From Chloroflexota bacterium (GTDB lineage Bacteria > Chloroflexota > Ktedonobacteria > Ktedonobacterales > Ktedonobacteraceae), in the NCBI GenBank assembly GCA_902812455.1, contig CADDZH010000001.1, positions 66,032 to 130,031 of the forward strand: 64,000 nucleotides of DNA, read 5' to 3'. Position numbers and translations under genes: made by a program. How positions within the stretch are numbered: the stretch's first letter is position 1; each line of letters begins with the position of its first letter. Below the pieces are notes generated by a model that searched no databases, was not told where the DNA came from, and saw only the letters and a program-made list of their open reading frames with translations. Shown here one piece after another: positions 8,864 to 17,233 of the stretch.

Positions 8864-10288
8864 ATGTCCCAGTCTATAACCATCCTCGAATTGCGGGGGC
8901 GCGATCTCATGATTACGTCACCGCAGCATTTGTTGACGCTGCCGGCGCACGAACTGCTGAATACGCTTTTTGGGATGCATCTCCCGGCGGCGGTACGTGC
9001 TAGCTTAGTCTGGGACAGGCGCACCCGCTCCCTGCGCACGCAGCCTATGCATTTCACGGCTGTCAAACAGGCCCTCCAGCAGCAGCGCACCCCCTTTACC
9101 GTCGCCTTCGATGAGCGACCTGCACTGCCGGTTCCCATATCGCTGAGCATAGAATCGCGCCCATACCAGGAAGAGGCGCTGACTGCCTGGCTGGCTGCCG
9201 GCAGCGCCGGAGTGGTTGTTTTGCCAACCGGCGCGGGCAAGACGTTCGTGGCGGCAATGGCGATTGCCGAGACCCGCTTGTGGACGCTGGCAGTCGTGCC
9301 GACGCTTGATCTTTTGCAGCAATGGCGTACAGCCCTGGCCGGGGCATTATCATTGAGCGCGGGGGATATCGGCATGTTTGGCGGCGGTGAGAAAGACATC
9401 AAGCCCATTACTATCATTACCTACGATTCTGCTGCTATCTATCCTCGTGAACTGCGCCGCTTCGGCTTGCTGATCTTCGATGAATGCCACCACCTGCCCG
9501 CGCCGACCTATCGTCTCATCGCGGAGAGCGCCTTTACACCCCTGCGCCTCGGCCTGAGCGCCACACCTGAGCGCAGCGACATGGCACATACAGAGCTGGA
9601 TGAACTGGTCGGGCCGGAGGTCTACCGCCGCTCTCCGGCAGAACTGACGGAGGAGCGTTACCTTGCGCAATACCAGGAGGTGCGTATCGACGTTGCGCTG
9701 TCGAGCGAGGACGAAGTACGCTATGCCGAGCGAAGGCGCATGTACAATGCGTTCTTGCGGCGACGCCGTATCAGCATTCGCTCGCCGGAGGAATTTCAAC
9801 AAAAGCTGATTTTCCTCAGTGCGCGCGATCCTGAAGCGCGAGCCGCTATGCTGGCATGGCGCGAAGCACGCAATATCGCCATGAATGCTCCGGCCAAGTA
9901 TGCCGAGATCGAACGCCTCTTGCATAAACATGCTGGTGACCAGGTGCTGCTCTTTTCGGAATATAACCCCGTCGTTGATGAAATCAGCCGCCGTTTCTGC
10001 CTGCCCAGCATTACGTATAAGACGCCAGCCGAGGAACGCCGCGCCATCCTGGAGCGCTTTCGCGCGGGCCAGTACACCAAGCTGGTGACAGGAAGGGTGC
10101 TCAATGAAGGCGTTGACGTGCCGGATTGCCGCGTGGCAATTATCGTTAGCGGGAATAGCACCAGGCGCGAGTATATTCAACGCCTGGGGCGCGTCTTGCG
10201 TCCTAAAGAGGGCCAGGCTCTTCTGTACGAGCTGGTGACAACCGGCACGACGGAAGAAGAGATGGCCAGGCGCAGGAAAGATATCTAG
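8864..10288 (+). CDS. XPB/Rad25-like superfamily 2 DNA helicase
   Basis: 474-residue helicase resembling the minimal prokaryotic XPB. An N-terminal damage-recognition-like region (1-95) is followed by RPYQEEAL, Walker A PTGAGKT (121-127), DECH (206-209) in FDECHHLPAP, and LSATPERSD. The second RecA fold carries VTGRVLNEGVDVPDCRVAI and QRLGRVLR. XPB partners the Bax1 nuclease in archaeal nucleotide excision repair models, and the next gene here is Bax1. It starts three bases after the DprA-like stop. Other SF2 helicases are possible by motif alone, but the Bax1 neighbour strongly favours XPB. Confidence 0.88.
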   Translation: MSQSITILELRGRDLMITSPQHLLTLPAHELLNTLFGMHLPAAVRASLVWDRRTRSLRTQPMHFTAVKQALQQQRTPFTVAFDERPALPVPISLSIESRPYQEEALTAWLAAGSAGVVVLPTGAGKTFVAAMAIAETRLWTLAVVPTLDLLQQWRTALAGALSLSAGDIGMFGGGEKDIKPITIITYDSAAIYPRELRRFGLLIFDECHHLPAPTYRLIAESAFTPLRLGLSATPERSDMAHTELDELVGPEVYRRSPAELTEERYLAQYQEVRIDVALSSEDEVRYAERRRMYNAFLRRRRISIRSPEEFQQKLIFLSARDPEARAAMLAWREARNIAMNAPAKYAEIERLLHKHAGDQVLLFSEYNPVVDEISRRFCLPSITYKTPAEERRAILERFRAGQYTKLVTGRVLNEGVDVPDCRVAIIVSGNSTRREYIQRLGRVLRPKEGQALLYELVTTGTTEEEMARRRKDI

Positions 10289-10302
10289 TTCAGGAGAGCG
10301 TT

Positions 10303-12483
10303 GTGCGTTTCAGCTTACAAGACGTTAAAAAACAGGTACATAGGCGAGCCGGTGAGCTGTATGTTTCGCTACACTTTCTTCACCCTGGAGAGCTGCGCTC
10401 AGAAATAGAGCGCCTGATCACCTATCACGAACAGCTACTTGGGCAGCCGCAGCGCCTGTTCTCGCTCGATGATGCCAGCGCGTATATTGCAGATTATCGT
10501 CTTGCTCATTGCCTGATCAGCACATTGAGCGCCTGGTACACCTGGCAGCAGCGCGATTGGCGCGAAGCGCTGGATCGCATGGAGGACAAAGCATATGAGA
10601 AGCTCAAGGAGGACGGGATAATGTCTCCCATGCACCTGCGGTTGGCGCTCTTCGATTACGCCAATGAACGCTATCATGGCTTTCTGGATGCAGGGATGCG
10701 AGCAGAGGCGCTCAGGCAGTTCGCTGAACCACACCAGTTGAGCGTCTCAGTCCTGGAATACCTGCTCGCGCTCGATAGCGATGACGAGAAGATTCTGGTG
10801 CGCAGCTCCTCTCGTCCACCCCCGGCGCAAGATGTAGCTACTCTCTACAACCAATGGGCTTTTGAAGCAGCGCTCTTCAATGCCTCCAGCGTGCATTTCG
10901 TCATCGATTGCGAGGCGTTTGAGCAAACGGCCGCCATGAAGACAGCATCAATCGCATCCAGGACGATTGGGACAGGCATTGGTGCCGCGATCAAGCGCCT
11001 CTGTTATCTGGCGCGCCGCCTGGGCGTTTATTATGATCTTGCTTATGACAAAGAATGGGATCATTCTCGCCCACATGCTAATACATCAGCGCGCTACATA
11101 CACCTCATGCTCTACGGCCCGCAGGAGGTGACGGGCGCTCCCCAACAGTACGGCATACGCCTTGTCCAGCTCTGCCGCATGTTACTCGATTACGGCATCA
11201 CACAGCGCCAGCCGGGCAAGCAGGCGCATAGGCATAGTGAGCAAAAGCAGGCAGGAAGGGGTAACGCTACCAGGATTTCAGCAGATGCCATCGTGGAGGT
11301 CGAGGCTATAGTGCATTTTTTACAGCGCTCGTATCGCTTCGCCATTGATAGAGATGTGCTCTCATTGCTGCCTGCCCTCAGTGAGACAAACCAGGCAGCA
11401 GCAAACGGACAGGCAGAGGTGGCTCGAGAAGAGCGAGGGCAGGGGCAAGCCCTGCCCCTACCCTACGACGCCTGCACAGGCCGATCCGTGTATGGTAGGG
11501 GCAATCCTGGCGGTTGCCCTGGCACTTCGACCATCTTTGATAGCAGCATTGAGCAGTCTTTTGCCGAGATGTTCGCGGCCCTGGAGAAGAACAGCGCCGT
11601 TGATGGCTGGATGCTTGTGCGCGAACCGGAGCCGTTATTGCTCGGCCAGGGAGTCTTTATTCCCGATTTTGCTTTCACGCGCGATCATCGTCGTATCTAT
11701 GTAGAAATACTTGGTTTCTGGACTCCTGCCTATCGCGAGCGGAAGATACAGAAACTGCAGCAGTTGCAAGGACGTGACGACATTATGCTGGCTATCCCGC
11801 TTGAGGCAAAGGAAGCATTTAACGAGATCAGCACAAAATTTCCTGTGGTCTGGTATGAGGGACAATTATCCGCAATAGACCTGTTGAATCTATTGCGTAG
11901 CCATTATGATGACTTTGCGGAGCGGCTGGCAGCCATCGACATCGAGGCGGTTCGCAGGCGCGTGGAGAGCGAGGGCCTGCTGCCGGAATCATTGTGTTAC
12001 GAATTGCTGCATTGCTACCGGCGTTCGGAGCTTGTGCAGGCAGCGGAGCTTGTAAGCGAGAAGAGGATAGAGTTCACCCCAGGTATCGGGCTGTACCAGG
12101 CTGAGTGGATGGAACAACTGCGAGTCTCGTTCCTAGAATGGTTAGGGAGCGCCCGGCGCTTGCCGCTGGTGGATGTCTTGCGAGAGAGTAGAGAGCGCTG
12201 GCCAGTGCTCGCTGCATGTGCAGATGCCTGCATCGAGGCTATACTTGGCCTGTGGCCAGAGGTTCGGATCAAGCGCAGTTCGATTTTCGATGCTGTGGTA
12301 GAATATGCTGGAGCTGGAACGGAAGAGCAGAATACTGGTACTGAGCCTGTGCCTGGTACAACTGGCAGTAAATATGGTGCAGAGTCCGCTCCGGCAAGGA
12401 AAACAGTGCGGGAGAAACGAACAGCGCAGAAAAAACGGGTGGTGAGGGAGGAATCACAGGGATTATTATGGGATGAAGGTTAA
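10303..12483 (+). CDS. Bax1 (DUF790) nuclease, XPB partner
   Basis: 726 residues. The N-terminus MRFSLQDVKKQVHRRAGELY and the helical first half are typical of DUF790/Bax1. The nuclease core lies near 430-520: FIPDFAF with D455, then VEILGFWTPAYRERK with E468, a PD-(D/E)XK-like fold in which the lysine comes from the downstream helix. In archaea Bax1 incises DNA opened by XPB. Residues about 378-406 come from an absorbed hairpin repeat (11434-11521), between the helical and nuclease halves. The C-terminus after about 690 is Lys/Arg/Gln-rich and probably disordered. GTG start at 10303 with CAGGAGA nine bases upstream. Confidence 0.85.
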   Translation: MRFSLQDVKKQVHRRAGELYVSLHFLHPGELRSEIERLITYHEQLLGQPQRLFSLDDASAYIADYRLAHCLISTLSAWYTWQQRDWREALDRMEDKAYEKLKEDGIMSPMHLRLALFDYANERYHGFLDAGMRAEALRQFAEPHQLSVSVLEYLLALDSDDEKILVRSSSRPPPAQDVATLYNQWAFEAALFNASSVHFVIDCEAFEQTAAMKTASIASRTIGTGIGAAIKRLCYLARRLGVYYDLAYDKEWDHSRPHANTSARYIHLMLYGPQEVTGAPQQYGIRLVQLCRMLLDYGITQRQPGKQAHRHSEQKQAGRGNATRISADAIVEVEAIVHFLQRSYRFAIDRDVLSLLPALSETNQAAANGQAEVAREERGQGQALPLPYDACTGRSVYGRGNPGGCPGTSTIFDSSIEQSFAEMFAALEKNSAVDGWMLVREPEPLLLGQGVFIPDFAFTRDHRRIYVEILGFWTPAYRERKIQKLQQLQGRDDIMLAIPLEAKEAFNEISTKFPVVWYEGQLSAIDLLNLLRSHYDDFAERLAAIDIEAVRRRVESEGLLPESLCYELLHCYRRSELVQAAELVSEKRIEFTPGIGLYQAEWMEQLRVSFLEWLGSARRLPLVDVLRESRERWPVLAACADACIEAILGLWPEVRIKRSSIFDAVVEYAGAGTEEQNTGTEPVPGTTGSKYGAESAPARKTVREKRTAQKKRVVREESQGLLWDEG
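11434..11521. repeat. Hairpin repeats captured in frame inside bax1
   Basis: GGGCAGGGGCAAGCCCTGCCCC is followed by CCGTGTATGGTAGGGGCAATCCTGGCGGTTGCC. The first part matches the family at 43319-43370 and 51457-51480; the second matches the intergenic repeats at 16162-16219 and 31123-31155. It is read through as a Gly/Pro-rich linker without a stop. Confidence 0.8.
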
Positions 12484-12490
12484 AAAGTCT

Positions 12491-14530
12491 ATGGATGCAA
12501 ATGAACTGATAGGTATTACGCTCGGTACCTGTACGCTTGAGCGCGTGATCGGGCGCGGGGGCATGGGAGCCGTCTTCCTGGCACAGCAGTCGCGCCCGCT
12601 TCGTACCGTCGCGGTGAAAGTGCTTATCCCCTCCAATACCTTTGACCCCGACCAGCAGCGCATTTTCCTGGCCCGCTTTCGCCGCGAAGCCGATACGATA
12701 GCCAAGCTCGATCACAGGAATATTCTGCCTGTCTATGAATATGACGAAGCTGTTGTTGACCAGGAGCAACTGGCTTACCTGGTGATGCCCTACATTCGTG
12801 GAGGTACGCTGCGCGAGCGCCTGGATGAGATGCGGCGCACCGGCTCCTACTTTGACCTTAAAACGGTGGCAAGTTATCTCAGCCAGGTGGCCGATGCGCT
12901 GAGTTATGCTCATGGCCTGGGTATCGTCCACCGTGATGTCAAGCCGGCAAACCTGCTGTTCCACCAGGATGGGCGCCTGCTGCTGAGTGATTTTGGTATT
13001 GCGCACCTGAGAGCTATGCCGGGCATGCCTGATATGTCCACCTTGACCGGTGTGGGAAGCTTCCTGGGTACAGCAGAATACGCCTCGCCTGAGCAGATTA
13101 ATGGCGACAAAGTCGATTACCGTTCAGATATTTATTCGCTTGGCACCATTCTCTACGAAATGCTTACGGATAGCGTTCCCTTCACAGGCCCCAATCCTTT
13201 TATGGTCATGACTAGGAAGCTGAACGATCCGGTGCCTTCAATCAGGGCGAGCCGCTCCGAACTGTCGCCTGCCATGGATGCTATCGTGATGAAAGCGCTG
13301 GCCAGAAATCCAGATGATCGCTACCAGACCGCGACAATGCTGGCAGCAGATTTCAGATCTGCGGTCGCTGCCGCCTCAGGAACCAGGTTGCGCCTTGGCG
13401 GTGATGCCAATAGCAGCGACCTGACGATAGCCGAACAGCCGTGGGGATCATCCTCCCCGGCTGCGGCCCCGGCTCCCAGTGCTGCTAATACGGGGCCGGC
13501 AGCTCAGCAAGTAGCCTCGAGTCCTCCGGGAGGAGCCGCATGGCAGCAGCCGCCCCCGCCCTGGCAATGGCCGCAATCCCAGGCGCAAGTACAGCCAACT
13601 CCTGCAGGTGGAAACAATGGCGCATCTGCGCAAGCTGGCAAGCGCACAACAGGGCCGGATGCGCTCACCTATCGCCAGGGGCATCGCCTGCTCTTCTATG
13701 GCGGCCTGCTGATCACGCTGCTGCTACAGTGGCTCGTGTTCTCCTACTTAACGAGAACCAGCAACAATGGAACCGAAGCGCTGGCCATGCTGGGCATTCT
13801 TGTGGGAGGCAGCATCAACCTGCTGCTGCTGGCTGCTACCTGCTTTACAGCCGTGATACGCGACCGCCGCACCGGCAGATTTGTCATCCCAAGCCTTATC
13901 AATGCGCTTATCGCTCCATTGATCAGTGGCCTGTTCATTGATTTTGGCGCTCAACATACAGGCATCGGTTACCATATCGTTGCCTATGTGATATTACTGG
14001 GCAGCAACCTGTATGCCCTGCGCCAGTTGGCCCACGTCGATGCTCGAAGAGAACAGATCAGGGTGGCGAACGTTTCATGGGGCCCGGCCATTGTGGGCGC
14101 TTTAACTGGCCTGCTGCCCTTAACGATTATCCTCACTTTTGCCCTGACCACCCTTGTTTCACGCGCTCCTGTGCCTGTCAATGGCGCTCCCATGCTTGCT
14201 CTGCTGCGCGCCTTGTTCATTGTATTCGTTGGCATACCTACGCCAGGAGCCGTGATGGCCGTAAAGCTGTCACAGCAGATGAGATTTGCTACGCTGCTAC
14301 GCAGTAGCGCTATCGCGGGCATGCTCATGTGTGTTGGCGCCATGCTCCTTGTCGTGCTCCTCGGCATCATCTTTTCATCAAACCATAGCCAGGTTCTGGA
14401 AGGCCTGCGTCAAACCTGGCTCGTGCTGCTGATCATGGCGGCTATCCTGGCCGTGCTGGGCGCTTTACGCGGCATGCTCGACTCCTGGGTGTACCAGAAA
14501 ATAAGAGGGAACGCAAAAGCGAATCCGTAA
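12491..14530 (+). CDS. Membrane Ser/Thr protein kinase (PknB type)
   Basis: Hanks-type kinase, 679 residues. Glycine loop GRGGMGAV (21-28), ATP-binding K43, catalytic D149 in HRDVKPAN, DFG near 167, and GTAEYASPEQ in the activation segment. Residues about 300-390 form an Ala/Pro/Gln linker; the last 290 residues contain about seven hydrophobic segments, starting near LLFYGGLLITLLLQWLVF. There is no extracellular sensor such as PASTA, so input may come through the membrane domain. An in-frame ATG at 12473, overlapping the bax1 stop, is an alternative start with six more residues. Its overlap or seven-base gap with bax1 puts it in the same transcript, so it could phosphorylate or report on the DNA-processing proteins; this is speculation. 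Confidence 0.9.
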   Translation: MDANELIGITLGTCTLERVIGRGGMGAVFLAQQSRPLRTVAVKVLIPSNTFDPDQQRIFLARFRREADTIAKLDHRNILPVYEYDEAVVDQEQLAYLVMPYIRGGTLRERLDEMRRTGSYFDLKTVASYLSQVADALSYAHGLGIVHRDVKPANLLFHQDGRLLLSDFGIAHLRAMPGMPDMSTLTGVGSFLGTAEYASPEQINGDKVDYRSDIYSLGTILYEMLTDSVPFTGPNPFMVMTRKLNDPVPSIRASRSELSPAMDAIVMKALARNPDDRYQTATMLAADFRSAVAAASGTRLRLGGDANSSDLTIAEQPWGSSSPAAAPAPSAANTGPAAQQVASSPPGGAAWQQPPPPWQWPQSQAQVQPTPAGGNNGASAQAGKRTTGPDALTYRQGHRLLFYGGLLITLLLQWLVFSYLTRTSNNGTEALAMLGILVGGSINLLLLAATCFTAVIRDRRTGRFVIPSLINALIAPLISGLFIDFGAQHTGIGYHIVAYVILLGSNLYALRQLAHVDARREQIRVANVSWGPAIVGALTGLLPLTIILTFALTTLVSRAPVPVNGAPMLALLRALFIVFVGIPTPGAVMAVKLSQQMRFATLLRSSAIAGMLMCVGAMLLVVLLGIIFSSNHSQVLEGLRQTWLVLLIMAAILAVLGALRGMLDSWVYQKIRGNAKANP

Positions 14531-14532
14531 CG

Positions 14533-16050
14533 TTATGAAAGTTCTGCTCCGGCTTTCGCCCTCCGCCACAACTCTTCCCACTCCTCCAGGCTATACGACT
14601 CAAACGAACGCCCTTGCTGGCGAATGAGTTCTTCCATTGCTTGGAAGCGGCGACGGAATTTGCGGTTGGCATGGCGCAGCGCCTCTTCTGCATCGACGTG
14701 CAGCCAGCGCGCAACTTCTGCTACCATGAACAACACGTCACCTAGCTCGTCGCGCTGATCTTCTGGTGTCCTGGCTGCTCGCAGTTCTTGAACTTCCTCT
14801 TCCAGCTTGGCGAACACATCCTCCAGCTTCTCAAACTCGAAGCCCGTCTTTGCCGCACGCTTCCCATATTCCTGAGCAACGATCAGGGCGGGAGAAGCCA
14901 GGGGAACGCGATCAAGCACGCTTTCCGATTGGACATCTTTGCCGGCGGCAGCCCGCTCCTGCCTCTTGATGACTTCCCAGTTCTGGATTACCTGCCCGGC
15001 ATTGCTCACCTCAACCTCACCGAAGACGTGCGGGTGACGCCGGATCAGCTTGGAGTTGACGTGCTCAAAGACATCACCGATGGAGAAATCGCCTTCCTGG
15101 CGCGCAATCTCGGCGTGCAGGTAGACCTGGAGCAGCAGGTCGCCCAGCTCCTCGGCCAGCTTGTGCATGTCGTTTTCTTCCAGCGCCTCGACCACCTCGT
15201 AGGTTTCTTCGATCACGTAGCGCGTGAGGGACTGGTGCGTCTGCTGGCGATCCCAGGGACAGCCATCGGGTTCACGGCGCAGGCGCATGGTGATGTAGCG
15301 CAGGGTTTCCGGCAGGCGCAGGGCTGTGAGTTCATCGGCCGGTGGGACATAGAGCGTGCTGAGATGATTGGCGGCATTGCTGCGGTCAAGCTCGTAGAGG
15401 GGCAGCTCGATCACCGTCTCATCATGATCCACTCCGGTCGCCTTCACCAGCTTGACAAGCCATTCATCAGGATAGAGTTCGCTTAACGCCAGCTTGACTG
15501 CGCTCGCCAGGCGGCGGTTATAGACCTGGGCGACCAGCAGTGGCAGTGTAGGAATAATTTTCCCGGCTATCTCCTGTGTTTGCAGGGATGCCAGCATTGT
15601 GGCATCAACAAGCTGCGTGCCGGTCTCTAGAGGATCGAGTCCTAAGGCGGTACAGACGGGTTCCAGGAAGGAAAGGCCGGCCACAATGCTGGTAGACAGA
15701 TTGCGCTCCTGCGCCAGAGCCAGCAGCCGCCGGACTGATGCCTCGCCGATTAGCGGGTGCCCCGGCACAGCATAGATAATAGGCTGCTGTAGTGCAAGCG
15801 TGCAAAGTTCTTCTGCAATCTGCTCATAAAGTGTTTCCCAGTTAGCGGATGCATCATAGAGGCGGTCAAATGACTCGATCTGGAGAGCGGGTAGTTCCGC
15901 TCTCAGTGGCTCAACGGTAGGATGGATCAAAGTGCGCAAGTAGACGGTGCTGCCGTTTGCTGCTGCCTCTGCTAAGACTCTGCGCGCCTGGAGGGTCAGA
16001 TCGGCCAGTTTGCCCGGGCCAAGCCCCACAATGGTGATAGATGCTGCCAT
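14533..16050 (-). CDS. mazG: MazG NTP pyrophosphohydrolase fused to a tetrapyrrole-methylase-like domain
   Basis: 505-residue YabN-like protein. The N-terminal 1-230 is a SAM-dependent tetrapyrrole-methylase fold (ITIVGLGPGKLADLT, VYAVPGHPLIGEASV). Two MazG domains follow: the first with CPWDRQQTH, EETYEVVEA and EELGDLLLQV, the second with EEEVQELR and RDELGDVLFMVAEVAR. MazG hydrolyses NTPs to NMPs and is credited with nucleotide-pool sanitation and ppGpp control. The fusion is common in Firmicutes and Chloroflexota. It is convergent with the kinase, only two bases apart, with no terminator between them. Confidence 0.92.
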   Translation of the reverse strand: MAASITIVGLGPGKLADLTLQARRVLAEAAANGSTVYLRTLIHPTVEPLRAELPALQIESFDRLYDASANWETLYEQIAEELCTLALQQPIIYAVPGHPLIGEASVRRLLALAQERNLSTSIVAGLSFLEPVCTALGLDPLETGTQLVDATMLASLQTQEIAGKIIPTLPLLVAQVYNRRLASAVKLALSELYPDEWLVKLVKATGVDHDETVIELPLYELDRSNAANHLSTLYVPPADELTALRLPETLRYITMRLRREPDGCPWDRQQTHQSLTRYVIEETYEVVEALEENDMHKLAEELGDLLLQVYLHAEIARQEGDFSIGDVFEHVNSKLIRRHPHVFGEVEVSNAGQVIQNWEVIKRQERAAAGKDVQSESVLDRVPLASPALIVAQEYGKRAAKTGFEFEKLEDVFAKLEEEVQELRAARTPEDQRDELGDVLFMVAEVARWLHVDAEEALRHANRKFRRRFQAMEELIRQQGRSFESYSLEEWEELWRRAKAGAELS

Positions 16051-16149
16051 GTAAGTTAGTGTTCCTCTCTGCTTAACCTGATATTGTTATGATGTAGTCT
16101 AGCGATGGGAAGCGTTCATGTCAAATACAGGGAGCTGAGCATGAGAGAG

Positions 16150-16219
16150 GCAAGCCCTCCCACTACCATATACGGATGAGGCAGCGCCGTATATGGTAGT
16201 GGCGACCCTTGCGGTCGCC
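16150..16219. repeat. Double-hairpin intergenic repeat
   Basis: A perfect 14-bp inverted repeat (16162-16175 with 16187-16200, ACTACCATATACGG) with an 11-base loop is followed at once by GGCGACC-CTTGC-GGTCGCC (16201-16219). Related copies lie at 31123-31155 and inside bax1. The rest of 16051-16346 holds only a possible promoter for the next gene. Confidence 0.75.
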
Positions 16220-16257
16220 ATGTCCCCGCCTCCATGTCAAATAGAGCAATGAGGCAT

Positions 16258-16285
16258 TGTCTAACTTGTTATTCCGTGTTATGCT
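16258..16285 (+). promoter_or_regulatory. Possible sigma-70 promoter for the zinc-ribbon membrane protein
   Basis: TTGTCT (16258-16263) and TATGCT (16280-16285) with 16 bases between, about 60 bases before the start codon. Each box matches consensus at four of six positions. Confidence 0.35.
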
Positions 16286-16346
16286 TTTGATAACAGCCTT
16301 TTTCCTTTCTTACAATCGGACAAATCAACTGAGGGAGGTCTTTCAT

Positions 16347-16871
16347 ATGGTAGCTGCTTCTCAGAAGCCTGTTTGCCCGGTATGCAATAAATCCGACAAG
16401 GTCATGAAACTGCAGACGGCCTTTAACGAGGGCATTGAGCGCTTTGCCCCGCCACCCATGCCCACAAAAAGGGTATCTATGATAGGCTATATGGCCTTCG
16501 GTATGTTCATTGTCGGCATATGTCTCTTCTTCATCTTCATACTGGTCGGCTCTGAAAGTTTCGGGACAGGCTTTTCTATTGCCGAACTGATCCTCGTTAT
16601 CCTGACGCTCGGCTGCATCGTGACTGCGCTGGTGCTTTCCTACATTGCTTTTACGAAGGCGGTTAGAGGTGATCTGGAGGTGTCGAAGCAATATCCAGAG
16701 TGGGATCGCGCCATGGAGCGCTACAATCGTTTACGGTATTGCGCGCGCGATAATGTGGTGTTCGACGCCGAAACGAGAAAAATCATCAGCGAGGAGGAGC
16801 TTGCCTCTCTGCTGTCTACCGAGGTGAAGCAGGAGCAAGAGAAGAGCCAGGCGCAGACTTCTTCGGCTTAG
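16347..16871 (+). CDS. Small membrane protein with N-terminal CxxC motif, function unknown
   Basis: 174 residues. An N-terminal CPVCNKSDKV motif (CxxC), then two membrane segments (about 47-71 and 79-102), then a soluble tail with another cysteine (CARDNVVF) that may complete a zinc site. The tail is Glu/Gln-rich. The ATG at 16347 has GGGAGGTC eight bases upstream, which settles the start against a longer open frame. I recognise no named family beyond a zinc-ribbon-like membrane protein. Confidence 0.75.
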   Translation: MVAASQKPVCPVCNKSDKVMKLQTAFNEGIERFAPPPMPTKRVSMIGYMAFGMFIVGICLFFIFILVGSESFGTGFSIAELILVILTLGCIVTALVLSYIAFTKAVRGDLEVSKQYPEWDRAMERYNRLRYCARDNVVFDAETRKIISEEELASLLSTEVKQEQEKSQAQTSSA

Positions 16872-16937
16872 AGCTTGACATTCTCGACAATATTATGTAA
16901 ACTAGAATTGTAACAAGCAAGCGGTTAAAACCACCAC

Positions 16938-16963
16938 ACCCTGGCTACTTCCCCGGCCAGGGT
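16938..16963 (+). terminator. Possible terminator hairpin
   Basis: CCCTGGC (16939-16945) pairs perfectly with GCCAGGG (16956-16962) around a ten-base loop, followed by TTGTATTGT. The T tract is short, so this could be only a hairpin repeat. The rest of 16872-17233 holds no convincing gene; a smaller CCCCTT/AAGGGG hairpin lies at 17129-17145. Confidence 0.4.
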
Positions 16964-17233
16964 TGTATTGTCCCCTGTAGTGCATCTTCCTCTTTGTCGT
17001 TTCCTTCCAACAGGTGCCGCTCCACACCTGAATTCTCCCCTTTTCTAGAGGGCTTCCTTGCCGTACTATCGCTCCGGATAAGCTGCTGGCTTTATTCCTG
17101 GATGAGCAGGCGGCAGGTGAAGCCCTCTCCCCTTTTATGAAGGGGAATATTTTCCTCTCATGTATGCTGGAAGCAGGAGGGACAACCGGGCAAGGTATCT
17201 CTGACAAGGTACCTTACCGGGTGAGAAATAGTT

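Noticed and set aside
16902..17207. A minus-strand open frame of 101 codons in the gap upstream of the kinase.
   Set aside because: No Shine-Dalgarno, cysteine-rich unpatterned protein, and it runs through hairpin-repeat text.
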